A model generated the notes under the pieces. It saw only the letters and a list, made by a program, of their open reading frames with translations. It ran no database searches and was not told where the DNA came from. This document shows positions 38,893 through 48,306 of a stretch of 64,000 bases of DNA, piece by piece. Location: assembly GCA_002748835.1 (NCBI GenBank), contig PDTL01000019.1:1-64000 (forward strand). The letters run 5' to 3'. This DNA comes from Deltaproteobacteria bacterium (GTDB taxonomy: Bacteria; Desulfobacterota; Desulfobacteria; Desulfobacterales; GCA-2748835). Position 1 is the stretch's first letter, and each line of letters opens with the position of its first letter. The position numbers and the translations under genes are program-made.

Positions 38893-38930
38893 CAGGCTGG
38901 AAAGGCGATGCCTTTCCAGCCTGTTTGTTG
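38893..38930. terminator. Strong bidirectional terminator
   Basis: CAGGCTGGAAAGGC (38893-38906) and GCCTTTCCAGCCTG (38910-38923) form a perfect 14-pair stem with a three-base loop, followed by TTTGTTGTTG on the plus strand. It separates the small gene from the converging ABC transporter operon whose last stop is at 38940. Confidence 0.8.
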
Positions 38931-38939
38931 TTGATCGGC

Positions 38940-40805
38940 TTATAAGGCGGCGGCGGGTGCGGTGGCCAGGCGGTTTTCCAGCCGGGCTGCGAGATAGCTC
39001 ATGAAATAGCAGCAGAAGAAATAGAGGAGGCCGATGCTGACATAGATTTCAAAGGGATAGATCATGATCCGCTGGTTGATGGTCTGGGCCACGGTGGTCA
39101 GCTCGAATACACCGATAATATAGGCAAGAGAGGTGTCTTTAAAAATGGTGATGAATTGGCCGACAAATGCAGGAATCATGATTTTGAGGGCCTGGGGAAG
39201 AATGATATAGCGCATGATCTGGAACCGGGTGAACCCGGCGGCGGTTGCCGCTTCAAACTGGCCGGCGGAAATGGCCTGGATGCCTGCTCTGACAATTTCA
39301 GCCAGATACGCGCCTGAAAAAATGATGAACGCGATGGTGGCGCTCCAGAAGACATTCATCTGCATACCGGTCAGGATGGGCGAAAAGAAGTAGACCCAAA
39401 AGATTACCATAATCAGCGGATTACCGCGAATAATCTCAATATAAGAGATACAGGGTGTATTGATCAGCGGATTGGCGGAAAGGCGTCCCATCCCTACAAA
39501 CAGACCGATGAAGAAACTGCAGCAGATCACGATAACCGCCATGGTGAAACTCAAGGACAACCCACCCATACCGTAGAAAAATTCGCCGTCTCCACCGCTG
39601 GGAAAGGTCCATATCAGGAGCGCTCTCAGGTTGGCTGACATGAGGGCCCAGTTAAGATGCCACAGTCCCTTGATGGCAAAGAAAAGAAAAATGATGATGC
39701 CGAGCAGGGTGATGAGCTTGAGTACCACCCGGATGAATCCCAGGGTCAGGTAGAACAACTGGACGGACCGGGGCAGCACCGGGTTGTCCGGATCCTCCTG
39801 GGGCAGCATTTCAGTGATGATGTCTGTGAGTTCGGCGAGCAGGCGGCTCAGCCAGGTATACAAAAATTTCACCGGAGCAAACACCCCAGCGATAAACCGG
39901 TCAAATACGGAGAGTCGTCTGGCAGGTCCGATCATCAGATGATGATTGACACTGTTCATGCAGGCACTGATAAAAAGGGACAGCATCAGGTAGATCAGGC
40001 TGGCCGCGGATGTGGCCTCAAACCCTTTAAAGGTGAAGGACTCTATCTGCTGGGACTGCCAGCAGAGTTCGGCAACACCGATGGTCATGGCCAGTGAGGA
40101 GTTTTTCATGTTGTTGAGAAACTCGCTGCCCAGCGGCGGAATAATGATGCGGAATGCCTGGGGCAGCACCACATACCGGAGCATCTGGACGTAGGAGAGT
40201 CCGGATGCAACGGCTGCTTCAATGTGGCCTTTGGGAACGGCCTGGATACCGGCACGGATGATTTCGGCGATATAGGAACCGGTATAAATCGAAAGGGAGG
40301 CAGCGGCAGCTGTGAATTCGAAATTGTGCGCGTTCAGGTAAGCAACCACCGTATCCGGCAGCAGCACGGGAAAGGCAAAATACCAGAAAAACATTTGGAC
40401 GAGCAGCGGTGTGTTACGGAACAGCTCCACATACCAGGTGGCGATATAGTAGACGGGTTTGAAGGTGGAGAGGCGTGCAATGCCGAACAGGGTACCGATG
40501 ACCAGCGCCAGTGCCGCGCTGATCACGGAAATATTGATGGTCAGCAGGAGGCCTTTGAGCAGCCATATGCCGAAACGCTCACCGTAGGTGGGGTTCACTT
40601 CGTAAAGCACGGCCCAGTGAAAGTCATAGCCCAGCTTGATCTGGCTGAAGACGAAGGCCGTGATCAGGGCCAGTCCGGTAAGGACACCCAGCTGTTTTGT
40701 CAGGTATGCGATTTTGTTGTCCGGAGTCCGGGATGCTGTCGCCGCCTTCATGCCACCTGCTTTCAAAAAAATCGCGACGGACGGTCTGGTTGTGTTTCCA
40801 GACAC
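38940..40805 (-). CDS. Polar amino acid ABC transporter permease, two permease domains fused in one chain
   Basis: The 621-residue protein is an internal duplication of the HisM/GlnP permease. Half one (about 80-290) has the EAA-type loop EAAVASGLSYVQMLRYVVLP; half two (about 380-605) has EAATAAGFTRFQIMRYIILP. Both are preceded by GSYIAEIIRAGIQAV or GAYLAEIVRAGIQAI. A hydrophilic linker with LPQEDPDNPVLPRSVQ and an extra membrane segment joins them. In most bacteria these are two genes (as in gltJ/gltK), so this chain can form a complete heterodimer-like pore by itself. It lies 52 bases after the binding-protein gene and is the last gene of the operon. Confidence 0.92.
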   Translation of the reverse strand: MSGNTTRPSVAIFLKAGGMKAATASRTPDNKIAYLTKQLGVLTGLALITAFVFSQIKLGYDFHWAVLYEVNPTYGERFGIWLLKGLLLTINISVISAALALVIGTLFGIARLSTFKPVYYIATWYVELFRNTPLLVQMFFWYFAFPVLLPDTVVAYLNAHNFEFTAAAASLSIYTGSYIAEIIRAGIQAVPKGHIEAAVASGLSYVQMLRYVVLPQAFRIIIPPLGSEFLNNMKNSSLAMTIGVAELCWQSQQIESFTFKGFEATSAASLIYLMLSLFISACMNSVNHHLMIGPARRLSVFDRFIAGVFAPVKFLYTWLSRLLAELTDIITEMLPQEDPDNPVLPRSVQLFYLTLGFIRVVLKLITLLGIIIFLFFAIKGLWHLNWALMSANLRALLIWTFPSGGDGEFFYGMGGLSLSFTMAVIVICCSFFIGLFVGMGRLSANPLINTPCISYIEIIRGNPLIMVIFWVYFFSPILTGMQMNVFWSATIAFIIFSGAYLAEIVRAGIQAISAGQFEAATAAGFTRFQIMRYIILPQALKIMIPAFVGQFITIFKDTSLAYIIGVFELTTVAQTINQRIMIYPFEIYVSIGLLYFFCCYFMSYLAARLENRLATAPAAAL

Positions 40806-40857
40806 TTTCCGTCAGCGCATCGTTTGTCGGTTTTAAACAGCCGGCCCTATCGCGGGA

Positions 40858-41763
40858 TCAGGGATAGGGCCGGCAGGCCTTGCTAGATGAGATCCTGTCG
40901 CGCCGTTTAAATTGCGGCCACAGTTCGATCTTGCTGGTCATGGGGAAGTAGTAGGGGGTGTCTGGCCCGTACCACTTGTTGTAAATGGTCATATAGGTGC
41001 CGTCTTTCCACATGTCCTGAATGGCGAAGTTGACGGCATCACGCCATGCGCTGTCATTTTCGGGAACCCCCATGCCGTAGGGCTCGTCGCTGATGAAATC
41101 GCCGATGATTTCATATTTGCCAGCCTGCTTGGCCGCAAAACCCAGAAGGATGGTGCTGTCTGTGGACCAGGCTTCCACTTTCCCCTGGCTCAGGGCCAGG
41201 AAACAGTCTGGTGCGGTCTGGTAGGAGACAACGTTTTTCTCCGCATTGGCGTCGCCCATTGCCTTGAAAAAATTCACCAGGTTCTTTTCGCTGGTGGTGC
41301 CCTGCATGGCGCAGACGCGTTTACCCATCAGCGCTTTGGGGTCCGTATATTTGCCCTTCTTAACCATGAGCTTCTGGCCGTCAAAGAAATAGGTGATGGA
41401 AAAGTCGATGCTTTTGTCCCGTTCCCGCTTGTGGGTCATGTTGGCGGAACTGATATCGATCCGGCCGGAGGTCAAAAAGGAAATACGGGTTTTGTTGTTT
41501 ACTTTGACCTTTTTCATTTTCAGGTCTTTTCCCATGGACTGGCCAATGCGTTTGACCACTTCTCCAGCCACGTCAACGTCAAACCCCACCCATTCGTTTT
41601 TGTCATTGTAAAATGCGGCGGGAATACTGTTGAACATCAGTCCGACATTCACTTCCCCTGTATCCTTCACCTTGTCATAGATCGGTCCTGCGAAAACAGC
41701 TGTCGCCGAGGACAGCAGAAACAGGGTCGCCATTGCCATAACGGTCGTCTTGATTGCTTTCAT
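40858..41763 (-). CDS. Periplasmic substrate-binding protein of the polar amino acid ABC transporter
   Basis: The 301-residue protein has a signal peptide (MKAIKTTVMAMATLFLLSS, cleavage likely after VFA) and the SBP family 3 pattern: VGLMFNSIPAAFYNDKN and WVGFDVDVAGEVVKRIG near 45-75, ISSANMTHKRERDKSIDFS near 110-130, and a C-terminal YNKWYGPDTPYYFP. It delivers an amino acid to the fused permease. The ligand cannot be told; glutamate/aspartate-type or glutamine-type are both possible. ATG at 41763 has AGGAGAAGTAT upstream; a start ten residues earlier has no such site. Confidence 0.93.
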   Translation of the reverse strand: MKAIKTTVMAMATLFLLSSATAVFAGPIYDKVKDTGEVNVGLMFNSIPAAFYNDKNEWVGFDVDVAGEVVKRIGQSMGKDLKMKKVKVNNKTRISFLTSGRIDISSANMTHKRERDKSIDFSITYFFDGQKLMVKKGKYTDPKALMGKRVCAMQGTTSEKNLVNFFKAMGDANAEKNVVSYQTAPDCFLALSQGKVEAWSTDSTILLGFAAKQAGKYEIIGDFISDEPYGMGVPENDSAWRDAVNFAIQDMWKDGTYMTIYNKWYGPDTPYYFPMTSKIELWPQFKRRDRISSSKACRPYP

Positions 41764-41869
41764 ATACTTCTCCTGCGCTAAGAGGTTAATCATTCAAAAC
41801 GGCAGGGGCTGTCTTTGCCCGTACCGAAATACCCGATTGCGTTATGTTACTGAAAAGCCGTTAACCCGG

Positions 41870-42598
41870 TCAGTGGGTCAGGATTTTACTCAAAAACAGC
41901 TGGGTCCGTTCGTTTTCCGGATGGCTGAAAAAGGTTTCCGGTGGTTTGGTTTCCACAATGGAACCCGCATCCATGAACACCACTTCACTGGCCACTTCTT
42001 TGGCAAAACCCATTTCATGGGTGACCACCACCATGGTCATCCCTTCTTTTGCCAGTGTCCGCATGACGTCCAGAACCTCGTTGATCATTTCAGGATCAAG
42101 GGCGGACGTGGGTTCGTCAAACAGCATGATGCGGGGTTTCATGGCAAGCCCCCTGGCAATGGCCACACGCTGCTGCTGGCCGCCTGACAGCTGAGAAGGG
42201 TATGCGTTGGCTTTGTCATGAATACCCACTTTTTCAAGCAATTCCATGGCAAGTGCCCGTGTCTCTGTGAGGGGCATTTTCCGCACTTTCACCGGGGCGA
42301 GGGTAATGTTGTCGAGCACGGTCATATGCGGGTAGAGGTTGAACTGCTGAAAAACAAAACCGATTTCGGTGCGCAGGCGGGTCAGGTTGGCTTTTTTGTC
42401 ATGCACGGGAATGCTGTCAACAATAATTTTTCCGGAATCAATGGGCTCTAACCGGTTGATACAGCGGATCAGGGTGCTTTTGCCGGACCCACTGGGCCCG
42501 CAGATAACCGTTACCTGTCCCTGGGGGACATACAGATCGATCTCGTTGAGGACATGGAGATGTCCGAACCACTTATTGACCTTCTCAAACTGAATCAT
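41870..42598 (-). CDS. glnQ: ATP-binding protein of the polar amino acid ABC transporter (GlnQ/HisP-like)
   Basis: A 242-residue ATPase with Walker [16 protein letters not shown] near 32-46, Q-loop [14 protein letters not shown], signature [19 protein letters not shown] near 132-150, Walker [15 protein letters not shown] and the switch His in [10 protein letters not shown]. It powers the fused permease. Order in the operon is ATPase, binding protein, permease, reading toward lower coordinates. Confidence 0.95.
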   Translation of the reverse strand: MIQFEKVNKWFGHLHVLNEIDLYVPQGQVTVICGPSGSGKSTLIRCINRLEPIDSGKIIVDSIPVHDKKANLTRLRTEIGFVFQQFNLYPHMTVLDNITLAPVKVRKMPLTETRALAMELLEKVGIHDKANAYPSQLSGGQQQRVAIARGLAMKPRIMLFDEPTSALDPEMINEVLDVMRTLAKEGMTMVVVTHEMGFAKEVASEVVFMDAGSIVETKPPETFFSHPENERTQLFLSKILTH

Positions 42599-42713
42599 GA
42601 ACAGCCTCGTTTATGCGTTGACTCATCTCGAACGTGATGAAGGTGATAGCCGCGTTTCAACTTATCAACATTCCTGAAAATCGGTATTTTTTATGCCGAC
42701 ATGGCTGCAAAAG

Positions 42714-43247
42714 TCAAGATGGGCATTGAAAAGAACTGTTAATCCTGCACGGCCACCCATGTGCCGGCCGGGTGGGGCGAAGGCTTTCAAACAGGGCAAT
42801 ACCGGCTGCGGTGGACAGATTCAGGCAGCGGATATCGCCGGTGATGGGAATATGAAAGGTTCTGGATGCATACGCATCCAGAATCGTATCCGGCAGCCCG
42901 CTGGTTTCGTTTCCGAAAACGAGAAACATGCGGTGGCTGCAGGCCATCTCCCAGAAAGCGGTGTTACCGTTTTTCGTGAAGAAAAAAAGCTCTTCCGGAT
43001 TCGGGGCCATGGTTGAAAGAAAATCCCCGAAATCCTGCCATACACTCAGGTCCACCTGATGCCAGTAATCAAGACCGGCTCGCTTGACATGCCTGTCTTC
43101 AATGGAAAAACCCAGCGGCCGAATCAGATGAAGCCTGGCCCCGGCACCCAGGCAGGTACGGCCGATATTGCCGGTATTCCAGTGAACTTCCGGGGCCACA
43201 AGCACCACATGTCGCTCTATCCGGTCGGTCTCGGGTTGTCTGTCCAT
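42714..43247 (-). CDS. trmL: tRNA (cytidine/uridine-34-2'-O)-methyltransferase, TrmL-like SpoU family
   Basis: The 177-residue enzyme methylates the wobble ribose of certain tRNA-Leu using S-adenosylmethionine. Family marks: HVVLVAPEVHWNTGNIGRTC near 13-32, GAGARLHLIRPLGF, the knotted-fold motif FLVFGNETSGLP near 113-124, and IPITGDIRCLNLSTAAGIAL near 137-156, which holds the AdoMet loop. I set the start at the ATG at 43247; the frame stays open upstream to 43523 but that part overlaps the leader of pncB and lacks family similarity. The ribosome-binding site is weak. Confidence 0.88.
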   Translation of the reverse strand: MDRQPETDRIERHVVLVAPEVHWNTGNIGRTCLGAGARLHLIRPLGFSIEDRHVKRAGLDYWHQVDLSVWQDFGDFLSTMAPNPEELFFFTKNGNTAFWEMACSHRMFLVFGNETSGLPDTILDAYASRTFHIPITGDIRCLNLSTAAGIALFESLRPTRPAHGWPCRINSSFQCPS

Positions 43248-43482
43248 CAAGGTCGTGCATCCATTTTTGTCTGTTACGTCAGTCCGCATACCGATGACCG
43301 GACAGTATTTTATGCATCGGGAATGGATGTACAAGAATCGGCCCGTTTTTGTCAAACAGGCAAAACGGAGCTGGACCTGATGCCTCCAATCGTATACATA
43401 AAACACGAAAGCAAAAAGGGGATAGACACGCAGCGAATTGATGACATGATGCAACGATGAACATAGGGATACAGGGTACACG

Positions 43483-44994
43483 ATGAACAAACAGATTTCA
43501 ACACACAGCCCCCCGGATGACACCTCGCTTTCGTTATTGACCGATCTGTATCAGCTGACCATGGCCTACGGATACTGGAAGCTGGGCATGGCAGAGCGGC
43601 AGGCGGTTTTTCACGCCTACTTCAGGAATCATCCCTTCAATGGCGGGTACTGCATCAGTTGCGGATTGTCACCCATGGTCGACTATCTCAATAACTGGCG
43701 GTTTTCAGAATCGGATCTTGCCTATCTTTCCGGTCTCAAGGGGAATGACGGAAACCCGCTGTTTGAAGACGGTTTTATCCGGTACCTGTCCGACATCTCA
43801 TTCTCCTGTGACGTGGATGCTGTGCGCGAGGGAACCCCGGTGTTTGCCGGCGCACCGACGGTTCGGATTCGGGGGCCGCTGCTTCAGGCTCAGCTGGTCG
43901 AGACAGCGATTCTCAATAGTGTGAATTTCCAGACCTTGATCGCCACCAAAACTGCCCGGATCTGTCGGGCGGCTCAAGGTCAGCCCGTCTATGATTTCGG
44001 GCTCAGGCGCGCCCAGGGGGCGGATGGGGGAATCTCCGCGAGCCGGGCCTGTTATATTGGCGGGTGTGACGGAACCTCTAACGTCCTGGCCGGAAAACGG
44101 TACGGGATCCCGGTCAGGGGGACCATCGCCCACAGCTGGGTCATGGCCTTTGGAGATGAACGGGCGGCGTTTGATGCCTATGCCTCCGTGCTGCCCAACA
44201 ACTGCGTGCTGCTGGTTGACACCTATGATACCCGTGAAGGGGTTGAAAACGCCTGCCGAACCGGTCGCCGGCTTGAAGAGATGGGCCATCGGTTCATGGG
44301 GGTTCGTATCGATTCCGGGGACCTTACCTATTTCAGCCAGGAAGCACGAAAGATCCTTGATGCCGGCGGATTTCCCCATGCCAAAATTGCCGCCAGCAGT
44401 GACCTGGACGAGTATCTCATTGAAAGCCTGAAAAATCAGAAAGCAGCCATTGATATCTGGGGGGTCGGTACGCGGATGGTGACCGCTTATGACCAGCCGG
44501 CACTGAACGGGGTGTACAAACTGTCTGCCATCCAGAACGAAACCGGTGACTGGGAACCCCGGATCAAGGTATCTGAGCAGCTGGCCAAGGTGACCACGCC
44601 GGGGATTCTTCAGGTGAGGCGATTTTATGACGGTGACCGGATGGTCGGTGACATGATCTATGATGAACGGTCTGATGTATCTGGTGCCGTGACCATGGTC
44701 GATCCCCTGGATGCCACGCGTCAGAAACATTTCTCCGCGCGTGTGACACACGATGATCTTCTGGTGCCGGTCTTTCGGAAAGGGGAACAGATCATGGCGC
44801 CAGAGCTGGATTTGTCGGTTATCCGCGAACGATGCCGGATCGAGCTGAACCGGCTGCATCCTGCCAACCTCAGGATCACCAACCCGCACACCTATCCGGT
44901 GGGCCTTGAATCCGGTTTGAACGAAATTCGTACCCATATGATTCGGACCTTGCGAAAGCACGGGGTACACGGATCTTCATCTTACAAGGAATAA
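43483..44994 (+). CDS. pncB: Nicotinate phosphoribosyltransferase PncB
   Basis: It makes nicotinate mononucleotide from nicotinate and phosphoribosyl pyrophosphate in the Preiss-Handler NAD salvage route. The 503-residue length fits the long bacterial form. Visible marks: LLTDLYQLTMAYGYWKLG near the N-terminus, DFGLRRAQGADGG near 168-180, GTIAHSWVMAFGDERAAF near 210-227 with the phosphorylated His, RIDSGDLTYFSQEAR near 280, and DIWGVGTRMVTAYDQPAL near 325. It is followed four bases later by nicotinamidase, which supplies its substrate. Confidence 0.97.
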   Translation: MNKQISTHSPPDDTSLSLLTDLYQLTMAYGYWKLGMAERQAVFHAYFRNHPFNGGYCISCGLSPMVDYLNNWRFSESDLAYLSGLKGNDGNPLFEDGFIRYLSDISFSCDVDAVREGTPVFAGAPTVRIRGPLLQAQLVETAILNSVNFQTLIATKTARICRAAQGQPVYDFGLRRAQGADGGISASRACYIGGCDGTSNVLAGKRYGIPVRGTIAHSWVMAFGDERAAFDAYASVLPNNCVLLVDTYDTREGVENACRTGRRLEEMGHRFMGVRIDSGDLTYFSQEARKILDAGGFPHAKIAASSDLDEYLIESLKNQKAAIDIWGVGTRMVTAYDQPALNGVYKLSAIQNETGDWEPRIKVSEQLAKVTTPGILQVRRFYDGDRMVGDMIYDERSDVSGAVTMVDPLDATRQKHFSARVTHDDLLVPVFRKGEQIMAPELDLSVIRERCRIELNRLHPANLRITNPHTYPVGLESGLNEIRTHMIRTLRKHGVHGSSSYKE

Positions 44995-44998
44995 CAAT

Positions 44999-45607
44999 AT
45001 GAAAAAGACGCTGATCCTTGTCGATGTCCAGAATGATTTTTCACCGACAGGTGCCTTGCCAGTGCCGGACGGAGATGCGGTGGTTCCGGTGATTAATCGT
45101 ATGATCCCCCTGTTTGACAGGGTGATTGCCACAAAGGACTGGCATCCGGCAGGCCATGCCAGCTTTGCCTCGGTTTACGGGAAAACCCCCGGTGAGACCA
45201 TTGATCTCAACGGGTGTCCGCAGATACTCTGGCCGGATCACTGCGTGCAGGGAACGGTGGGCGCAGACTTTATCCCTGGGCTTCAGACAGAGGCAATACA
45301 GAAGGTTATTTTAAAGGGAACCCATCCTGAAATCGACAGCTACAGTGGTTTTTTTGATAATGCGCACAAACAGGCCACAGGATTGGAAGCGTATCTAAAA
45401 AATGAAGGGGTGAGCGCGATTTATATTGCGGGGCTTGCGACGGATTATTGTGTGAAATTCACGGCTTTGGATGCCAGGGCGCTTGGGCTGAAAACCTTTG
45501 TGATTCAGGATGCCTGCCGGGCGGTCAACATGGCGCCGGGTGATGGGGATGCTGCCGTTCAAGAAATGGCGGATGCAGGGTGTGAGATAATCCATTCACC
45601 CCGCTAA
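44999..45607 (+). CDS. pncA: Nicotinamidase PncA
   Basis: It hydrolyses nicotinamide to nicotinate, which PncB, encoded four bases upstream, then uses. The 202-residue isochorismatase-fold protein has the catalytic Asp in LVDVQNDF (near 8-15), metal ligands in TKDWHPAGHASF near 44-55, the Lys in VILKGTHPEIDSYSGFFDN near 100-118, and the catalytic Cys in ATDYCVKFTALDA near 145-157. GGAATAACAAT precedes the ATG. Its stop overlaps by four bases the stop of the converging DNA polymerase gene. Confidence 0.96.
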   Translation: MKKTLILVDVQNDFSPTGALPVPDGDAVVPVINRMIPLFDRVIATKDWHPAGHASFASVYGKTPGETIDLNGCPQILWPDHCVQGTVGADFIPGLQTEAIQKVILKGTHPEIDSYSGFFDNAHKQATGLEAYLKNEGVSAIYIAGLATDYCVKFTALDARALGLKTFVIQDACRAVNMAPGDGDAAVQEMADAGCEIIHSPR

Positions 45608-48006
45608 AAAAGCGTCAACTGCTGTCCATGAAAAATCTGATGATAGGAGGTGCCCAGAAACCCCATAACCGAATCAAAGATCGGCTTTATCTGCTTGTCG
45701 ATATAATGGGCATAATCCAGATCGTCATGGGGAAGCGCCACAGGCATGGGGCCGCGCAGGGTCATGACGTACCGGATTTCTCTGGCATTTTCCCCGGCTT
45801 TCCCAAGCAGCAGGGCTGCTTTTACATGCTGGGGAATCACACGCGTATAAGCCCTGGGCGGTTTGGTCAATCGTTTTTTATACACCAGATCCGCATCATA
45901 GACATGATTCCTGAGATCAGAGACTTTCTGCTTCAGCCAGTCTTCGACCGCCTGGTCCTGGAAAATCCGTTCAAACAGTTCAAACTGAAAATCCCGCGCA
46001 AACCGGGTCCAGTCCGACCGGACAAACTCGAGTCCCGTGATGACCAGTTTTTCTGTTCCGTCTGTTTTGACCATCCCGGCATACCGTTTTTTTGCACTCT
46101 CCTCTCCGCCGCGCAAGGATGGCAGAAAAAAACGGACAAAGTACTTTTCAAATTCAAGCTCCAGCCTGGAGATGGCACCGAATTGCTCGTGAATGATTCT
46201 GCTGAAATAGGCATTTAAGGTTTCCACCAGCCGGTGCGGCGCAGCGGGATCTGAAATTTCATCTGCCTTCAGGCAGACAAAGACCGAGTCTGTATCGCCA
46301 TAAATGACCCCATACCCCTTTTTTTCCAGGTAATTCCGGGTGTGTTTTAATACCCACTGACCGGTGCCGGTGATCGAGGTCGGCAAATCCGGATGATAAA
46401 AGCGGCATCCGGGGGTTCCCATGACACCGTAAAAGCTGTTCATCAATATTTTAATGGCCTTTGAAAGATGCGGATCCCTGTCTTTTTTTGCCTGTTCGCG
46501 TTTTTTCATGAGGGTCGTGATGTAGGCCGGCAGGACATGGCCGGTTCGGGAAAAGACGGTGCCCACGGGTGTTTTAAGGGGGGCATCCCCTGCGTGTAAT
46601 CGTGAAACCGGGTCAATGTGGAAGGTGCGAATGATCGACGGGTACAGGCTTTTAAAATCCAGCACCACCACATGATGATAAAATCCGGGATCTTTGGAAA
46701 AAACAAAGCCGCCGCTGGCATGTCCGGTATGTGCCACATCTCGCACATTGGGCGCCACAAGCCCTTTCCGGTGTGCCTGGGGCAGCATGTAATGATCGAA
46801 CGCAGCCACTGACATGCCGACCCGGTCCATGGGAAGCCCGCTGATGAGTGCCCGTTTGAAAAGGTGGTCAAGCAGTCCTGTTTTTTCAAAGATGCCGGTG
46901 ACCAGGGTGCAGTCACGCAGGTTGTATGTCGCCAGCGCTGTTTTGTCTTCATGAAACCGGCGTTCGATTTCAGCGACCTTGTCCGGACCGTTCAACGCGA
47001 TGTCTTTTCCCAGTCCGAGCAGTTCAGCGGCAACGGTGTCCAGCCTGAAATTATCAAAGGAATAGAATGCGCCGCGAAGGGCAGGGGGGCCGTCAATCAC
47101 CACCCGGCCGCACATGTCCAGCCGGTATACTCCGTTTTTGATATCCCGTATACGGGTGGGACGGCGGTCTCGGCCCAGTGCAAACGGGACACTGAATTCT
47201 CTGCATTTTCTCTCTATGAATTTAAGATCAAATCCAATCACATGCCAGCCGATGAGGATATCCGGATCAAGGATGCCGAGTATGGAAAAAAAGGCCTGCA
47301 GCAGGTGCTTTTCAGTGGGCATCCGGTAGACGGACCCACCGTCCGCCAGCGGCGTTTCAGGGTATCTGGATAAGAGGTCTGACAGCCGGCGTCCGGTGAC
47401 GGCAGGCGCCGGATCAGACGGCGGTTTCCCGGGGCGGACCCCTTCATCTAACATCAACACGAGACCCGTCTCCGAAGGTGGATTCACTGCCTTGTAATGA
47501 CATCCGATGGAATAAAGTTTTCCGGAGCGTCCGGTTTCGATATCCAGGGATAATGTGGACAGAGACGGCTTATAATCACAGGCCCTGAGGGTTGGATTAT
47601 GAAAATGGAGCACGCCGTGTTTCTGCTCGGGTGTTCCGTGAATGGCCACCCCTCCGTGGATGAACCGTTCCATCAGATAACGCGCTTCTGGCGGAACATC
47701 TGCTTCAAAGGTCCGGATATTCAGGCGTTCATACAGTTGCCGGGCCTTATAGTAGTGCGCGAGTGTCTGAAAGTAGAGTGCGTCAACGGGTATGTTGAAA
47801 AAATCCGTCAGCTCAACCGGGCGGCGTTCGCTATGAAATGATGGCGCTGGCAATGCCGTCTGCCGGTGGATGAAAAAAAGTGGGCGATGATTCGTGACCG
47901 TGATGATAAACGGACCGGATTCACTGATGCCTCCGTATCGCAGCTGACAGGTGTTCGGGCTGTCTGTTTGGTCTCGGGAGAGAATATAGCCGGGTATCGG
48001 ATTCAT
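45604..48006 (-). CDS. polB: DNA polymerase II (family B, PolB)
   Basis: A family B polymerase used in bacteria for repair and damage tolerance. The 800-residue chain has the exonuclease motifs LSLDIETGRSGK near 150, GWHVIGFDLKFIERK near 250 and YNLRDCTLVTGIF near 355. Polymerase motifs are VLDFKSLYPSIIRTF near 455, KILMNSFYGVMGT near 525 and VIYGDTDSVFVCL near 570. I placed the start at 48006 (MNPIPGYILSRDQ), where E. coli PolB-like similarity begins; the frame stays open to 48051. No ribosome-binding site is clear at either. No SOS box is obvious to me in the short upstream region. Confidence 0.94.
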   Translation of the reverse strand: MNPIPGYILSRDQTDSPNTCQLRYGGISESGPFIITVTNHRPLFFIHRQTALPAPSFHSERRPVELTDFFNIPVDALYFQTLAHYYKARQLYERLNIRTFEADVPPEARYLMERFIHGGVAIHGTPEQKHGVLHFHNPTLRACDYKPSLSTLSLDIETGRSGKLYSIGCHYKAVNPPSETGLVLMLDEGVRPGKPPSDPAPAVTGRRLSDLLSRYPETPLADGGSVYRMPTEKHLLQAFFSILGILDPDILIGWHVIGFDLKFIERKCREFSVPFALGRDRRPTRIRDIKNGVYRLDMCGRVVIDGPPALRGAFYSFDNFRLDTVAAELLGLGKDIALNGPDKVAEIERRFHEDKTALATYNLRDCTLVTGIFEKTGLLDHLFKRALISGLPMDRVGMSVAAFDHYMLPQAHRKGLVAPNVRDVAHTGHASGGFVFSKDPGFYHHVVVLDFKSLYPSIIRTFHIDPVSRLHAGDAPLKTPVGTVFSRTGHVLPAYITTLMKKREQAKKDRDPHLSKAIKILMNSFYGVMGTPGCRFYHPDLPTSITGTGQWVLKHTRNYLEKKGYGVIYGDTDSVFVCLKADEISDPAAPHRLVETLNAYFSRIIHEQFGAISRLELEFEKYFVRFFLPSLRGGEESAKKRYAGMVKTDGTEKLVITGLEFVRSDWTRFARDFQFELFERIFQDQAVEDWLKQKVSDLRNHVYDADLVYKKRLTKPPRAYTRVIPQHVKAALLLGKAGENAREIRYVMTLRGPMPVALPHDDLDYAHYIDKQIKPIFDSVMGFLGTSYHQIFHGQQLTLF

Positions 48007-48306
48007 AAAAAATAAATAGCAGTGCAGGGATGAAAAAACAATCGATCGCATCGCCCAACTTGAAAAATCCGCTCAACGGGCGTGTTTCCCGTCATGTTAT
48101 CTGAATCTTCTTTCTGAACTGGTAGTTGCAGACAGCCGGCGGGTTCTTTTTGACGGCACAGGTATCGGGCTTTGGATTGCCTATGTTGGTCTCATGTGGC
48201 ATAACTATAAAAACTGACAGATAAATGCGGGATTACCTTTCGGTTCCCCCTGCAGGAACAGCTCGCAGCGAGAACCCTACCCCTCAACAATGGAGCGAGA
48301 GGACAC

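Noticed and set aside
43248..43523. Upstream extension of the trmL-like gene
   Set aside because: The extra residues cover the leader and start of pncB on the other strand and lie outside the methyltransferase fold.
43798..44970. 390-codon open frame antisense to pncB
   Set aside because: Shadow of a GC-rich conserved gene; Pro/His/Gly-rich translation without family match.
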